From Duganella radicis (GTDB lineage Bacteria > Pseudomonadota > Gammaproteobacteria > Burkholderiales > Burkholderiaceae_D): a stretch of 64,000 bases of DNA. Both the position numbers and the translations under genes were made by a program. Below the pieces are notes generated by a model, which did no database searches, had not been told where the DNA came from, and saw nothing but the letters and a program-made list of their open reading frames with translations. Within the stretch, counting starts at the first letter, position 1. Each line of letters begins with the position of its first letter. The stretch lies in the NCBI RefSeq assembly GCF_009720825.1, contig NZ_WNKY01000001.1, positions 1 through 64,000 of the forward strand, read 5' to 3'. Positions 10,701 through 18,506 of this stretch are shown in pieces.

Positions 10701-13700
10701 CCCAGCGCGTCATAGGTGTATTTTTCGACGAAGCCCAGCTTGTCGGTGACGCTCATGACGTTGCCTTGCGCATCGTAGGCGTAAACGGCGCCGCGCGCGC
10801 TGGCGGCCACCGACGCCGACGCGACCGCAGCGGTGAGCGTGGCCAGCTTGTTATCGGCATGCGGCACCAGGCTCGGATATGTCAGACGCTGCGTAACGCG
10901 GCCCAGGGTGTCGTAGCGGTTTTCCGTCAGGTAGCCGGCGCCGTCGATGGTAAAACGCAGGCGCTGATTCTGGTCGTAGACGTAAGTGATGACGCGGTCG
11001 TCTCCGCTGTTGGGCAATTGGTTCTGCACGCTGGTGGCGCGCTCGCCAACCAGCGGCGAGCTGACCAGAGCGGCGTTGATCGGCGTGGCGTAGCGCACGA
11101 TGGCCGCGACATTGCCCTGGGCATCATAGCGATGCTCGGTCACGCCGCCGAGACTGTCGATGTCGTATTGCGGACGGTTGTCCAGATCGTACACAGTGCG
11201 GACGACGCGGTCGTCCGCGCGGTTCGCGCCCAGGACGCTACTTTGAATCAGGTTGCCTTTGGCGTCATACTGGAATGTGCTGACCGTGCCTTCCGCGTCG
11301 GTGCTACTGAGCAGGCGCCCGGCGCCGTCGTAGCTCGTCATGGTTGTAGTGCGGTCGCGCGCCGGATCGGTCACCGGCGCGGCGACAGGATAGACCGAAG
11401 CCGAGCTGGTCGTTGCCGCGGTGGCGTACTGGGTGGTGGCGCTGAGATTGCCGGCGATGTCGTAGCTGCGGCCGGTGATGGCCCACTGCACCTTGCCGTT
11501 AACAATGTTCTGCGTTACCGCTGTCGTCTTGACGCGGTTGGCGTTGTCATAAGTGTAGAAGGTGGTGGCGTCGCCCGCCGCCGTTGCCGCATAGGTCAGC
11601 AGCGTGGCACTCGCCGGCGCGGCGCCGGTGTAGGGCGTGGCGTAGGCAGTGGTGGCGCTCAGGTTGCCCAAGGCGTCATAAGTGTTGCGGACCACGGACC
11701 AGTTACGGACATCGGACTCGATGCGGGCCACCGTCCCGCTGCGCCCGCCGGTCGGGGTGGGGGTGTTCTGCGCGGTGGCGGTGGCAGCCAGGCGGTTGGC
11801 GCTGTCATAGGCGTAGACGACAATGCTGTCCGATCCGCTCGGGGTTGCAGCGGCGGCGACGGGATAGGCATCGGCGGTCGGCAGCAGCGTCGCGTAAGCG
11901 GTATTCCTGATCAGGTTGCCATTGGCGTCGTAATCCTTCTTGGTCACCGACCACTGCACCTTGCCGTCGGCGACGCCTTCGGATTGCATCTGGGTGGTCA
12001 CCAGGCCGCGCGCGTCATAGAAGAAGCGTTGATGGCTGTCCTGCGCCGGATCGGCTTGCCCTGGATCGGCCAGCAGCGTGTTGAGGTTGGCCGACGTGAT
12101 CGTGAAATCCACCGGCTTGGCGTAGGTAATGCGGTCGGTGAGCTGGTTCAGGGCGTCATACGTGTAAGCCGTCAGGCTGCCGCCGGCGGTCAGCGTGGCC
12201 TTGAGGCGGCCGTCGAGGTCATAGAAGTTACGCCCGCCGGGATTGGTCGCCGCAGACGGCACATTGGCGTTGGGGACGCTCTGCTGTTCGGTGGCGTCGA
12301 CTTGGCCGAAGGCGTCATAATGCGTGGTGCTGCGGTTGCCCATGGCGTCGACGACGGCGGTCTGGTGGCCGTCGCCGTCGTACTCGTAGCGTGTCACGCT
12401 GTCGGCGCCGCTTGAGGCCAGATGCGCTACCACGGCGGCGATGGCGGCGTCGTTCTGCCCACCGTTCAGGCCGCTCAGGGTGGCGGCGTCGATGCGGGCG
12501 CCGTAGCTGGTCTTGCGGTCGACCTGGCCGAAGACGGTATAGGTCAGGCCGGTTACCTCGCCGGCGGCGTTGATGGTGTAGATCGGCTTGCCCTGCGCAT
12601 CATAATAATAGAGGGTCTTATTACCGAGCGGATCGGTGGCGCTGAGGCGCAGGCCGTTCCCATTGTAGGTGTAGTGGGTGGCGTAACGTTGCCAGATGCC
12701 CTCGACCTGTGTCGCCGTAGCGACATCCAATGCGGCGACGCCCTCCGCACTCAGTTCGGCGGTGAGGTTGCCCTGGAGGTCGTAGCGCTCTTGCCGCGCG
12801 CGCGTGGTGCCGCTGCCGACACGGGTTTCGGTCAGCCTGCCCAGCTTATCGTAGGCGTAACGGGTGACGAGGCCGCCGGGCGCGGTTTCCGTTTCCAACT
12901 GGTTGCGCGTGGTGTAAGTGTAGCTGGTCACCAGGTCGACGCTGTTGTTGACGGAGAAGCCGAGGTCGGCCATTTTGGCCGCATTGGGGTTGGTGACGGC
13001 AACCCCGTAATGGCGGCGGCTCATGACGTTGCCGTTGAGGTCGTACTTCAGTTCGGTCAGATAATTGGCGTTGTCGAGCGTGCCGGCCAGTTGGCCCTCG
13101 AAGTTGTAAAAATAGCGTTCGTGGCTGGCAATACCGCCAGCTTGGGCAAGCACTGTCGATAACGCTCCGCTCTGCGCCGCAGCGCTCAGCTGGTTGATGT
13201 GCTGGATCGTCTCGATCAACCGTCCCATGGCATCGAAACGCCGCTCGGTGACATAGCCGGCCGGATCGATCTGTGTGACCAGATTGCCGTCGGTGTCATA
13301 GAAGTTACGGGTGATCTGATCGTTGGCGGCGATTTTCTCGGCCACGCTGGTCGGCACGTTGTTTCCGGCCAGCGGCGCCAGATCGACGCGGGTGGCGCGG
13401 TGGTTCACCCTCAGTACGCGGGAGGCATGATCGTACTCATAGCTGGTCAGCGCACCGGTAGGATCGACGCTTTGGGACAAACGACCGGCGCTGTCGTAGA
13501 CGTCCCAGGTGCTGCGGTTGTTGGCGTCGGAGGCATCGGCGCCCAGATCGGCGACGCTGAGTTCGCGCCAGTTGCCATTGGCGTCGCGCAGTTGTGCCAC
13601 GTTGACCGGACGCGCGTACTGGATCGTGCGTGTGATCTGGTTGTCGGCGTTGTAGTAATACGCCGTCAGGTTGCCGTTGGTATCAATCTTCGCACTCTGG

Positions 13701-16216
13701 CGGCCGGCGGCGTCATACAGAAAGTACGTGCTGCCGTCCGGGCCGTTGCTTTGCCGCAGGCGGCCGTCGATGTCGTAAAAGTTCCGGGCGACCGACAGCA
13801 CGGCGCCGTTTGCATCGGCATGGCTCGTGGTGGTGAGGTTGCCGGCGGCGTCGTAGCTGGTCTGGGTGACCAGGCCGTTGGCGAGCGTCAGCTGGCGGCG
13901 GTTGTTTGCGTCGTCGTAGGTAGTGAGGCTGACGTTGCCCAAGGCGTCGGTCACCGTCAGTTGCCGACCCAGGCCATCGTAGGTGTAGCTGGCGCTGGTT
14001 TTGGTGTTGCCGTCTATCGATTGCAGCAATTGGCCATGCGCGTCGTAGACATACTGTCGGGTGGTGACGGTGGCAGGAGCGATGACGATTGGCGCGCGCG
14101 TGGTGATATTGCTGACCGTGATGGAGTTGGTCGCGCCTGCGACGCCGCCGGCGGCACTCGGACCATTATAGGTGGAGGCTCCGAGGCGAAGCGTTGCGCC
14201 AGGGGAGAAGGTAAGGTCGAGTCTCGTCGCCTTCGAAGGGTCAGCGCCTTTTTTATAGACCTTGATATAGCTTTGGCCGTTCGTTTGGGTGGCCACTTGC
14301 ACGGTGTAGGTCGTATTGGGCTCGGCGGGCCCAAAGGGGTAACTATAGGCGCCGCCGGAACCAGTCTGGGACCGGAGTTCAATGCCATTGATGTCGAAAT
14401 AGACGCGCAAGCTTTGGGCATTGGATGGGGCGCTGCTACTGTCGAGTCCCATGCTGAGCAAGGAAGCTGTTATTTTTGCTGGTGTCGTCACGTCGAACTG
14501 CAGATCGGTACCAAGCGGCAGACTTGGCATACCGCTGAGGGAAGGGCTGGAGACCGTGCTCGTTCGGGTCGAGGTGAAAACCAAGTTATTACTGTTGCCC
14601 GCAATACCGGTTGGTAACGTGGCGGGCATTGTGGCCGCCGTCGCTGGCGGGCGCGTGCTGACGTAGCTGCTGGTTTTGCTGACTAGACCACGTGCGTCAT
14701 AGCTGTAATCGGTGCGGCTAACGGTCGAAGTAACTGGCAATGCGGCAGCCCAGTTGATCAATGCCATCTGAGTGAAAGCGGTACCGGCCGGAAGCTGAGC
14801 ATCGGCATATTCCATTGCGCTCAGGCGTAGCCCGTTGTCGTCATAGGTGTACTCTCGAACGCGCCCTGTTGGGCTGACCACAAAACGCAGTTCATCGTGA
14901 CCATTGTAAACATAGCTCGTGGTCAGGGCGGGTGGGGACGGCTGTTGAACCGTCGCGACATTCCCCTCCGGCCATCGTGTTTCACTCAGCAGATTATTAC
15001 TGACCGGGTCGTAGCTACGGGTGATAACGTCGCCGGCAGGATTAGTTTCCATGACGCGATTTCCGTTGGCGTCGTAGCTGTATGAGGTGGTCTGATTGCG
15101 TGCATCTGTCACGCTGAGGACATTGCCCTTGGCGTCATAGCTGAATGTGGTGACTTGGGCTGGAGCCGTGCCCACGGCCGGCGCCGTGACGCTGAGTAGC
15201 TGACCGGTAGCATCGTAGGTATACACGCTGCGATTGCCCAGTGGATCGGTCACCGTGGTCTGCCCTGCGGCATAGGCGAACAAGGTGGTCTGGCCCAGCC
15301 CATCTTGAACGCTGGCGATCTTCGATACGCCGCCGACCTGGACATAGGTGAACGACAGCGTCGTCCCGTCGCTTTGAGTCACACGGGCAACTTGGTTGCT
15401 GGCGTTGTCGCTATAGCTGTAGGTCGTGGTGTAGACCTTACCATCAGCAATGCTATTGTCGTCAGGCGAAAGGTCGGTGATGACTTGAGTAAGACGGTGT
15501 AGGTTGTCGTATGCGTAATGGGTACGCGTGGTGGCACCGGTATCGCCGAAAGTTTGTATTTGGCTCAGGTCGTTGTTAGTGTCGTATTCGAAAGTGGCTA
15601 GGGCATCTCCTGCACCGACGATTGCGGTCAGGCGGCCAAGGTCGTCGTACTGATAAGCATAATAGTTATAGCGCTCGAAATCGCCTCTGAGGAAAATACG
15701 GCCACCATCTTCAAGAGCGTCGTAGATCTCGCGGAAGCTAGGATCGTCGCGGCTGTCAGCTGCCCATTTCCAGCTATGGTCATACTCGTTATCATTCATG
15801 GTCAGATAGTGGTAGCCGCCAGCGCCATCGGAACTGACATAACTGCCTAATGTGACGTCAAACGTATAGAGCGCCGCGCTGCCGTCGCCATCAATCCGGG
15901 TGACTGTGCTGCCTGCGGTGTTGGCGGTACCCGTCAAGTTGGTGATCTGCTTGACCAGTCCCATACTCCAACTGTTGCCATTGCCGTCGTTGTAACTACC
16001 CTGTGCATTGTAGGTACGCGTCATCGCTATATTGCCGGCGATGGAGGCGACGAAGTCGTCTTGATCCTGAAGCACCAGATTACCAGTGGCGACGTTGACA
16101 TACGCCGCTTCCTTGCTGTTGCCCAGGTTGGCATTGCCAAACACCCCCAACTGTCCCAGGGTTGCGCCCGAACCCGTTGCCAAGCCAAGACCATTTCCGC
16201 TAACAATCGCTACCAT
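4712..16216 (-). CDS. Giant Rhs/YD-repeat protein with DUF4214 array, probably truncated at its 3' end
   Basis: The reading frame encodes about 3834 residues from an ATG at 16216 (MVAIVSGNGLGLATG), chosen because GAGAGAA lies just upstream; an in-frame start at 16294 has no such site. No signal peptide is visible. Residues 1-200 form a non-repeat head, residues about 210-2560 are dozens of YD repeats (YDxxG, YDAxGN), and residues about 525-705 are a Ser/Thr/Gly-rich insert resembling a carbohydrate-binding beta-sandwich. After a short fibronectin-like stretch, residues about 2640-3820 hold roughly ten DUF4214 units (for example LYAAVLNRAPDNTGFNYWLN). YD repeats form the shell that encloses toxins in Rhs systems; DUF4214 is common in very large secreted or surface proteins. 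The last residues (YGHPFFKCPKTPFF) are encoded within the adjoining insertion, so the natural protein probably continued into the segment at 125-3580. Confidence 0.85.
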   Translation of the reverse strand: MVAIVSGNGLGLATGSGATLGQLGVFGNANLGNSKEAAYVNVATGNLVLQDQDDFVASIAGNIAMTRTYNAQGSYNDGNGNSWSMGLVKQITNLTGTANTAGSTVTRIDGDGSAALYTFDVTLGSYVSSDGAGGYHYLTMNDNEYDHSWKWAADSRDDPSFREIYDALEDGGRIFLRGDFERYNYYAYQYDDLGRLTAIVGAGDALATFEYDTNNDLSQIQTFGDTGATTRTHYAYDNLHRLTQVITDLSPDDNSIADGKVYTTTYSYSDNASNQVARVTQSDGTTLSFTYVQVGGVSKIASVQDGLGQTTLFAYAAGQTTVTDPLGNRSVYTYDATGQLLSVTAPAVGTAPAQVTTFSYDAKGNVLSVTDARNQTTSYSYDANGNRVMETNPAGDVITRSYDPVSNNLLSETRWPEGNVATVQQPSPPALTTSYVYNGHDELRFVVSPTGRVREYTYDDNGLRLSAMEYADAQLPAGTAFTQMALINWAAALPVTSTVSRTDYSYDARGLVSKTSSYVSTRPPATAATMPATLPTGIAGNSNNLVFTSTRTSTVSSPSLSGMPSLPLGTDLQFDVTTPAKITASLLSMGLDSSSAPSNAQSLRVYFDINGIELRSQTGSGGAYSYPFGPAEPNTTYTVQVATQTNGQSYIKVYKKGADPSKATRLDLTFSPGATLRLGASTYNGPSAAGGVAGATNSITVSNITTRAPIVIAPATVTTRQYVYDAHGQLLQSIDGNTKTSASYTYDGLGRQLTVTDALGNVSLTTYDDANNRRQLTLANGLVTQTSYDAAGNLTTTSHADANGAVLSVARNFYDIDGRLRQSNGPDGSTYFLYDAAGRQSAKIDTNGNLTAYYYNADNQITRTIQYARPVNVAQLRDANGNWRELSVADLGADASDANNRSTWDVYDSAGRLSQSVDPTGALTSYEYDHASRVLRVNHRATRVDLAPLAGNNVPTSVAEKIAANDQITRNFYDTDGNLVTQIDPAGYVTERRFDAMGRLIETIQHINQLSAAAQSGALSTVLAQAGGIASHERYFYNFEGQLAGTLDNANYLTELKYDLNGNVMSRRHYGVAVTNPNAAKMADLGFSVNNSVDLVTSYTYTTRNQLETETAPGGLVTRYAYDKLGRLTETRVGSGTTRARQERYDLQGNLTAELSAEGVAALDVATATQVEGIWQRYATHYTYNGNGLRLSATDPLGNKTLYYYDAQGKPIYTINAAGEVTGLTYTVFGQVDRKTSYGARIDAATLSGLNGGQNDAAIAAVVAHLASSGADSVTRYEYDGDGHQTAVVDAMGNRSTTHYDAFGQVDATEQQSVPNANVPSAATNPGGRNFYDLDGRLKATLTAGGSLTAYTYDALNQLTDRITYAKPVDFTITSANLNTLLADPGQADPAQDSHQRFFYDARGLVTTQMQSEGVADGKVQWSVTKKDYDANGNLIRNTAYATLLPTADAYPVAAAATPSGSDSIVVYAYDSANRLAATATAQNTPTPTGGRSGTVARIESDVRNWSVVRNTYDALGNLSATTAYATPYTGAAPASATLLTYAATAAGDATTFYTYDNANRVKTTAVTQNIVNGKVQWAITGRSYDIAGNLSATTQYATAATTSSASVYPVAAPVTDPARDRTTTMTSYDGAGRLLSSTDAEGTVSTFQYDAKGNLIQSSVLGANRADDRVVRTVYDLDNRPQYDIDSLGGVTEHRYDAQGNVAAIVRYATPINAALVSSPLVGERATSVQNQLPNSGDDRVITYVYDQNQRLRFTIDGAGYLTENRYDTLGRVTQRLTYPSLVPHADNKLATLTAAVASASVAASARGAVYAYDAQGNVMSVTDKLGFVEKYTYDALGRKLTYTNQLNNVWTYTYDGAGRVLTETAPAVNVYPTGSDASTAGPLTALVTSYVYDALGNLISRTEAKNTAQARTTSYAYDLVGHQVRTTQPALAVYNAAATADATGRTEDAAATHSVNVTYDMLGNAVANTDVGGATSYKVYDKLGRVRYDVDAMGYVTGYERNEFGDVTKLTRYNDVLPNLATFIADASARTLAAVRQDLDLSKNPRPHPELDRVVSTSYDQMGRATKVSEPQATVYDQFGINGQYTYLSARTTETRYNAFGDTVLQSVYGAYHLGDGGTGKTSPANTRYYFDQDGRKKAQINVLREDTGGKKGYLTTYIYDGAGNMLSQLDSATATTSWNDADYGTIPAGVPADRQVSYVYDAGNRKVSENHVQAQANATFGAQGADIVTSYAYDATGNLTQTTDANGMVTINYYDALGRLTGIAEVASVTLSPGTAWRMPITELRLDAYGNTVVRVDYAMGNTATGFTAAIGTTAATRAIPSSIAADDRVTLVSYDLAGHATKVTDAEGNVSYNSYDVYGRLAKHWQTVTNTLPSGTVTETAFQINTYDQLGHLINIETPGNVDLVTNGATNPPATVDTIQRFTFNAFGEVTTHVTGRIDGGGVIQTEKTEYDNAGHAWRSNAGDGVTKVTMFDAQGNATVIMRSSATGADPLKGIARASDALIMNDIQRTDTRYDLLGHVVDVNNLHGNDLYYLYRQPDGSWAKDMLPPQQNDTNSFLVIGEPGEASNAFAVQYRLQGSDAWMSAPSRVQRVNGYTVFSISGLTSGSYEYQVTVTPVGEPAYTRDGGQLTIQSATSSAKAEQLIRMYRLILGRAPDAEGLANWMGRLNDGGTMAQVAEAMLAAVKTDGIHPQSFGPGDSNDVILSAIYQNAFGVAPDPQSADYKNWLARMNLTVVTTAVNPQNSSQIVTATTDNRAQTIADLAQDAAVKARLKPQVDALYNYMVVQGGGISNGAYSGVTNSVTFAAKLVADAMSGSVDAIAEGTAQAAKENQPARIAHIFIGLLGRAAEKDGFDFWLNNLNQTTIEAVANDFFTQDEWRAIQPNPAVNAQTNDQLINRVFNNLVGRAPTSDERTLWTARLNAAPSSANYISRGAFVVQLSDQIANYMGSDNSKLLDRGNLYNKTVISLGFAQMPQLSQDVPTLIAVGQAILSGISPNATVANTVSQVMLYVQAMKSSAAGYSGAATAGALATPRENAQLQLARLYAAVLNRAPDNTGFNYWLNQLTSGTSSFEAVANNMLQGEGAAAYPASLSPADFVQKIYQTAFGVPATSHQLIQWTDALASKTRGAVVLDILTAAIGGGIFVDQNGVGYLNSKVGVGLTYALNAGGNDLAEAAKVTGLVSNTGGTVDISAAMKEVYNNTAALMLANAVATANAANSAATLTSNALAAAQTLSAANSSVDSATTAAAKVPMASYALRAAQLYAAFLNRGAAGVDGLDLSGFINMSKGLMNGTSDAAAAQGMIDSNPEGQKLFPLAMTGAAFVSALWRQMTTSTQSPSGVPLSAADQATWTAMASSRGQFGATAIAMLNKLLLVQRSDINADPSNPAELSARQGFDTRLANLLNGLRTQADSAATLAVTALNAANDAQNKASAATLAANAVTAARAAASGSNSSYVLDVARLYVGILNRGTGNMPNGTARAGLDYTGMLGSALADKQGYSLAVRAQNFIDSSEGQKFFGGGAYGPVLSNQQFVDKIFMQVLGRPAAATNVWLSALNGGQSRGAIASGIILDITENTVQQASEFDAAAAFDQRVADALTAFNNDPATAAGIAKSSSDVTAASTKLSNANTTLQNTPNPTSAPAVVAAQQAKDYLASPNTANLIKLLVGFGRPADYNTVVNYVEQMKAGTATFASISAGFSLPITDLAAFYRNLFSQILHRDPQPSGLDGWVSSTRQQQQNGNPNYSNAGFLAYDFFTACQAELYGTAASFPTRVRSNFPGEVSAVQTPDNNQASALAAGYDTALANAQQALVSRPHYGHPFFKCPKTPFF

Positions 16217-16294
16217 TCGTATTCTCTCGCCTGAATGCGGCATATGCCGCGTTTGTCTATTGGGGCAACTGTCCATGACGCCCGTTCTAAACAA

Positions 16295-16481
16295 TGTATC
16301 CAGGGATTTTTAGAGAAGTTTAGGGAAATCTTTCTCAGACACGCGGCCGCGTCGGCTGGCCTCTTGGTCCGCCACTTTCCTGACCCGGAAATCAGGATTT
16401 CCTGATAGTGATATTGCTCTGAAATTACTATAATTTCTTATTTGCAATATAAGACTGGCCGTGCGCTGGCAGGGATGAACC
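16295..16481. other. Divergent intergenic region between giant Rhs gene and GGDEF/EAL gene
   Basis: This 187-bp stretch is AT-richer than its surroundings, especially 16385-16450, and must hold the promoters of both divergent genes. No recognised operator or clear -35/-10 pair could be assigned with confidence. Confidence 0.4.
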
Positions 16482-18506
16482 ATGAGCCCCGGAGATTCCA
16501 ATAAAACGGACTATATCCCGCTGGATCGGCATATCAAGTCCATCTCCCGTTACTACCTGGGCACACTGGTTGCGGTGATCGTCATCGTGCTGATGATTTA
16601 TGCCGCGATGCAGGTGGTGCTTGAACGGCATTCGGTACAGCAGAGCATCAGCTTCCTCACCAGTAACCAATTCATCGAATTCCAGCAGCTCAAGGGGACC
16701 GCGCGGGCATTGATGCGCGGCTCTACCACCGACGTGGTTCCAGACAACGTGCTGAACCACATGATTGACGACCTCAATCAGCAAATCGCCAAAATCCGCG
16801 ACACCAGCGCCCAGCTATACCGTCTGCGTCTCCAGCTTGACAAGGACACCAAGCCGAGCGACCTCGATCTTCGTCTCGGCAGCTTCATCGACCGGGCCGA
16901 AAAACTGGGCAAGTTCAGCAATGACATCCGCAGCCGGCATTATTCGTTTTGGGGACCGATTGATTTCGCCGCCGCCTCCGACGGCGCCATCATGCGCGGC
17001 TTTCAACTGGAGGTGGCGCAGTCGTTCGGCAAGAGCCAGGAGAGCATCGTCGCGGCCAAGCGCATCAGTGCCTTGCTGATCCTGTCGCTGCTGGTCGCGC
17101 TCTGCCTGGTCGGCGCGCTGGTGATTCTGCCGCTGCTCAGGAAGCTGCGCACCGAGAACACCAAGAAGGAAGCCTTCGAGCGCGAACTCTCGGTGCTGGT
17201 CAACAAAGACAGTCTGACCGGCCTGTGCAATCGCCGCTCGTTCAATCAACAGCTGAGCCGGCTGGTCCAGTCCGTCCATACGGGTGACGGCGATCCGGCC
17301 CCGGCCCCCTTCGCGCTGCTGTTGATTGATCTGGATGATTTCAAGGCCGTCAACGACACCTTCGGCCATCAGACCGGCGACCGGCTGTTGGTCGAGGTGG
17401 CGCAGCGCATCGCCGCCAGCCTGGTGGCCGGCGCGGTCGCGGCGCGGCTGGGCGGCGATGAGTTCGCGATCCTGGCGCCCGGTCTTGCGGATAACGCGGC
17501 GGTCGAGGCGCTGGTCGCGCGCGTACGCGCGCAGCTGGCCGTGTCGTTCGCCTTCGAAGGGCACACCCACCGCATCTGTGCCAGTATCGGCGGCGCCATC
17601 TTCCCTGATCACGGCGCCGATGGCAAGGCCCTCATCCGCTGCGCCGATCTGGCGCTGTATGCCGCCAAAACAGAGCGCAACAGCCAGGTCATTTTCAACG
17701 CGGCGCTCATGGCCGACCGCCTGGCGGAAAGCCAGCTGCGCGCCGGCCTGTACCAGGCGGTGGAGGAGGGCGAGTTCCTGGTGTATTACCAGCCCAAGAT
17801 CGACATCCGGACCGGCCGGCACCTGGCGTTTGAAGCGCTGGTGCGCTGGCGCCATCCGCAGTTAGGCATTCTGCTGCCGGGACGCTTCCTGCATCTGCTG
17901 GACACGGCGCCCTTGATGACAGCGATGACGGAGATTGTCGTGAACCGGGTGGCGCACGATATCCGCGTTTGGCGTGATGCCGGCCTGGAGTTTGGCAGCG
18001 TGGCCATCAATCTGCCGGAAACCACCCTCATTTCCGATGCCGGCTACACCATGCTGAGCAACGCGGTGCAGCGCCACGCGATCGAATGGCACGATCTCGC
18101 GATCGAAATCACCGAAGACGTGTTCGTGAACAAATATGCCAAGCAAATCCTGGCGACCGTGCTCAAGCTGCGTGATCGGGGCGTGTCGATCGCCCTCGAC
18201 GATTTCGGCACCGGTTTCGCCTCGCTGACCAATCTCAGGAATTTCCATTTCGATGACATCAAAATCGACCGCAGCTTCGTGTCCGAAATCGGCAAGGACG
18301 TCAAATCGGAGCAGATCATCAAGGCCATGATCAATCTCGCCGCCAATCTCGGCAAGCGCTGCGTCGCCGAGGGCGTGGAGACGGAAGAGCAGGTGCTGTT
18401 CTTGCAGCAGGCCGGCTGCGCCATTGCGCAGGGCTATTTCTTTGCACAACCGCTGCCATTCGAGGTCGCCACGCCAGGCCTGGCGTCCGCCCTGGCCATC
18501 TCATGA
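16482..18506 (+). CDS. Membrane-bound diguanylate cyclase/phosphodiesterase (GGDEF-EAL)
   Basis: The 674-residue protein has an N-terminal transmembrane helix (about 27-47), a periplasmic sensor segment of about 150 residues, a second helix (about 200-220), a GGDEF domain (about 235-400) and an EAL domain (about 415-665). The cyclase signature LGGDEFAI is intact. The EAL domain keeps FEALVRW, the ITED glutamate, DDFGTGF, the IKIDRSFV lysine and AEGVET, so both activities could be functional. It makes or degrades the second messenger c-di-GMP at the inner membrane. The stop overlaps the start of the downstream solute-binding protein by four bases (ATGA), suggesting translational coupling and a shared sensory role. 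Confidence 0.93.
   Translation: MSPGDSNKTDYIPLDRHIKSISRYYLGTLVAVIVIVLMIYAAMQVVLERHSVQQSISFLTSNQFIEFQQLKGTARALMRGSTTDVVPDNVLNHMIDDLNQQIAKIRDTSAQLYRLRLQLDKDTKPSDLDLRLGSFIDRAEKLGKFSNDIRSRHYSFWGPIDFAAASDGAIMRGFQLEVAQSFGKSQESIVAAKRISALLILSLLVALCLVGALVILPLLRKLRTENTKKEAFERELSVLVNKDSLTGLCNRRSFNQQLSRLVQSVHTGDGDPAPAPFALLLIDLDDFKAVNDTFGHQTGDRLLVEVAQRIAASLVAGAVAARLGGDEFAILAPGLADNAAVEALVARVRAQLAVSFAFEGHTHRICASIGGAIFPDHGADGKALIRCADLALYAAKTERNSQVIFNAALMADRLAESQLRAGLYQAVEEGEFLVYYQPKIDIRTGRHLAFEALVRWRHPQLGILLPGRFLHLLDTAPLMTAMTEIVVNRVAHDIRVWRDAGLEFGSVAINLPETTLISDAGYTMLSNAVQRHAIEWHDLAIEITEDVFVNKYAKQILATVLKLRDRGVSIALDDFGTGFASLTNLRNFHFDDIKIDRSFVSEIGKDVKSEQIIKAMINLAANLGKRCVAEGVETEEQVLFLQQAGCAIAQGYFFAQPLPFEVATPGLASALAIS

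Noticed and set aside
8135..12415. Plus-strand frame of 1426 codons opposite the giant Rhs gene
   Set aside because: Same cause: repeated antisense of YD repeats gives a Val/Gly/Ala-rich sequence with no recognisable motifs; the minus strand has clear repeats.
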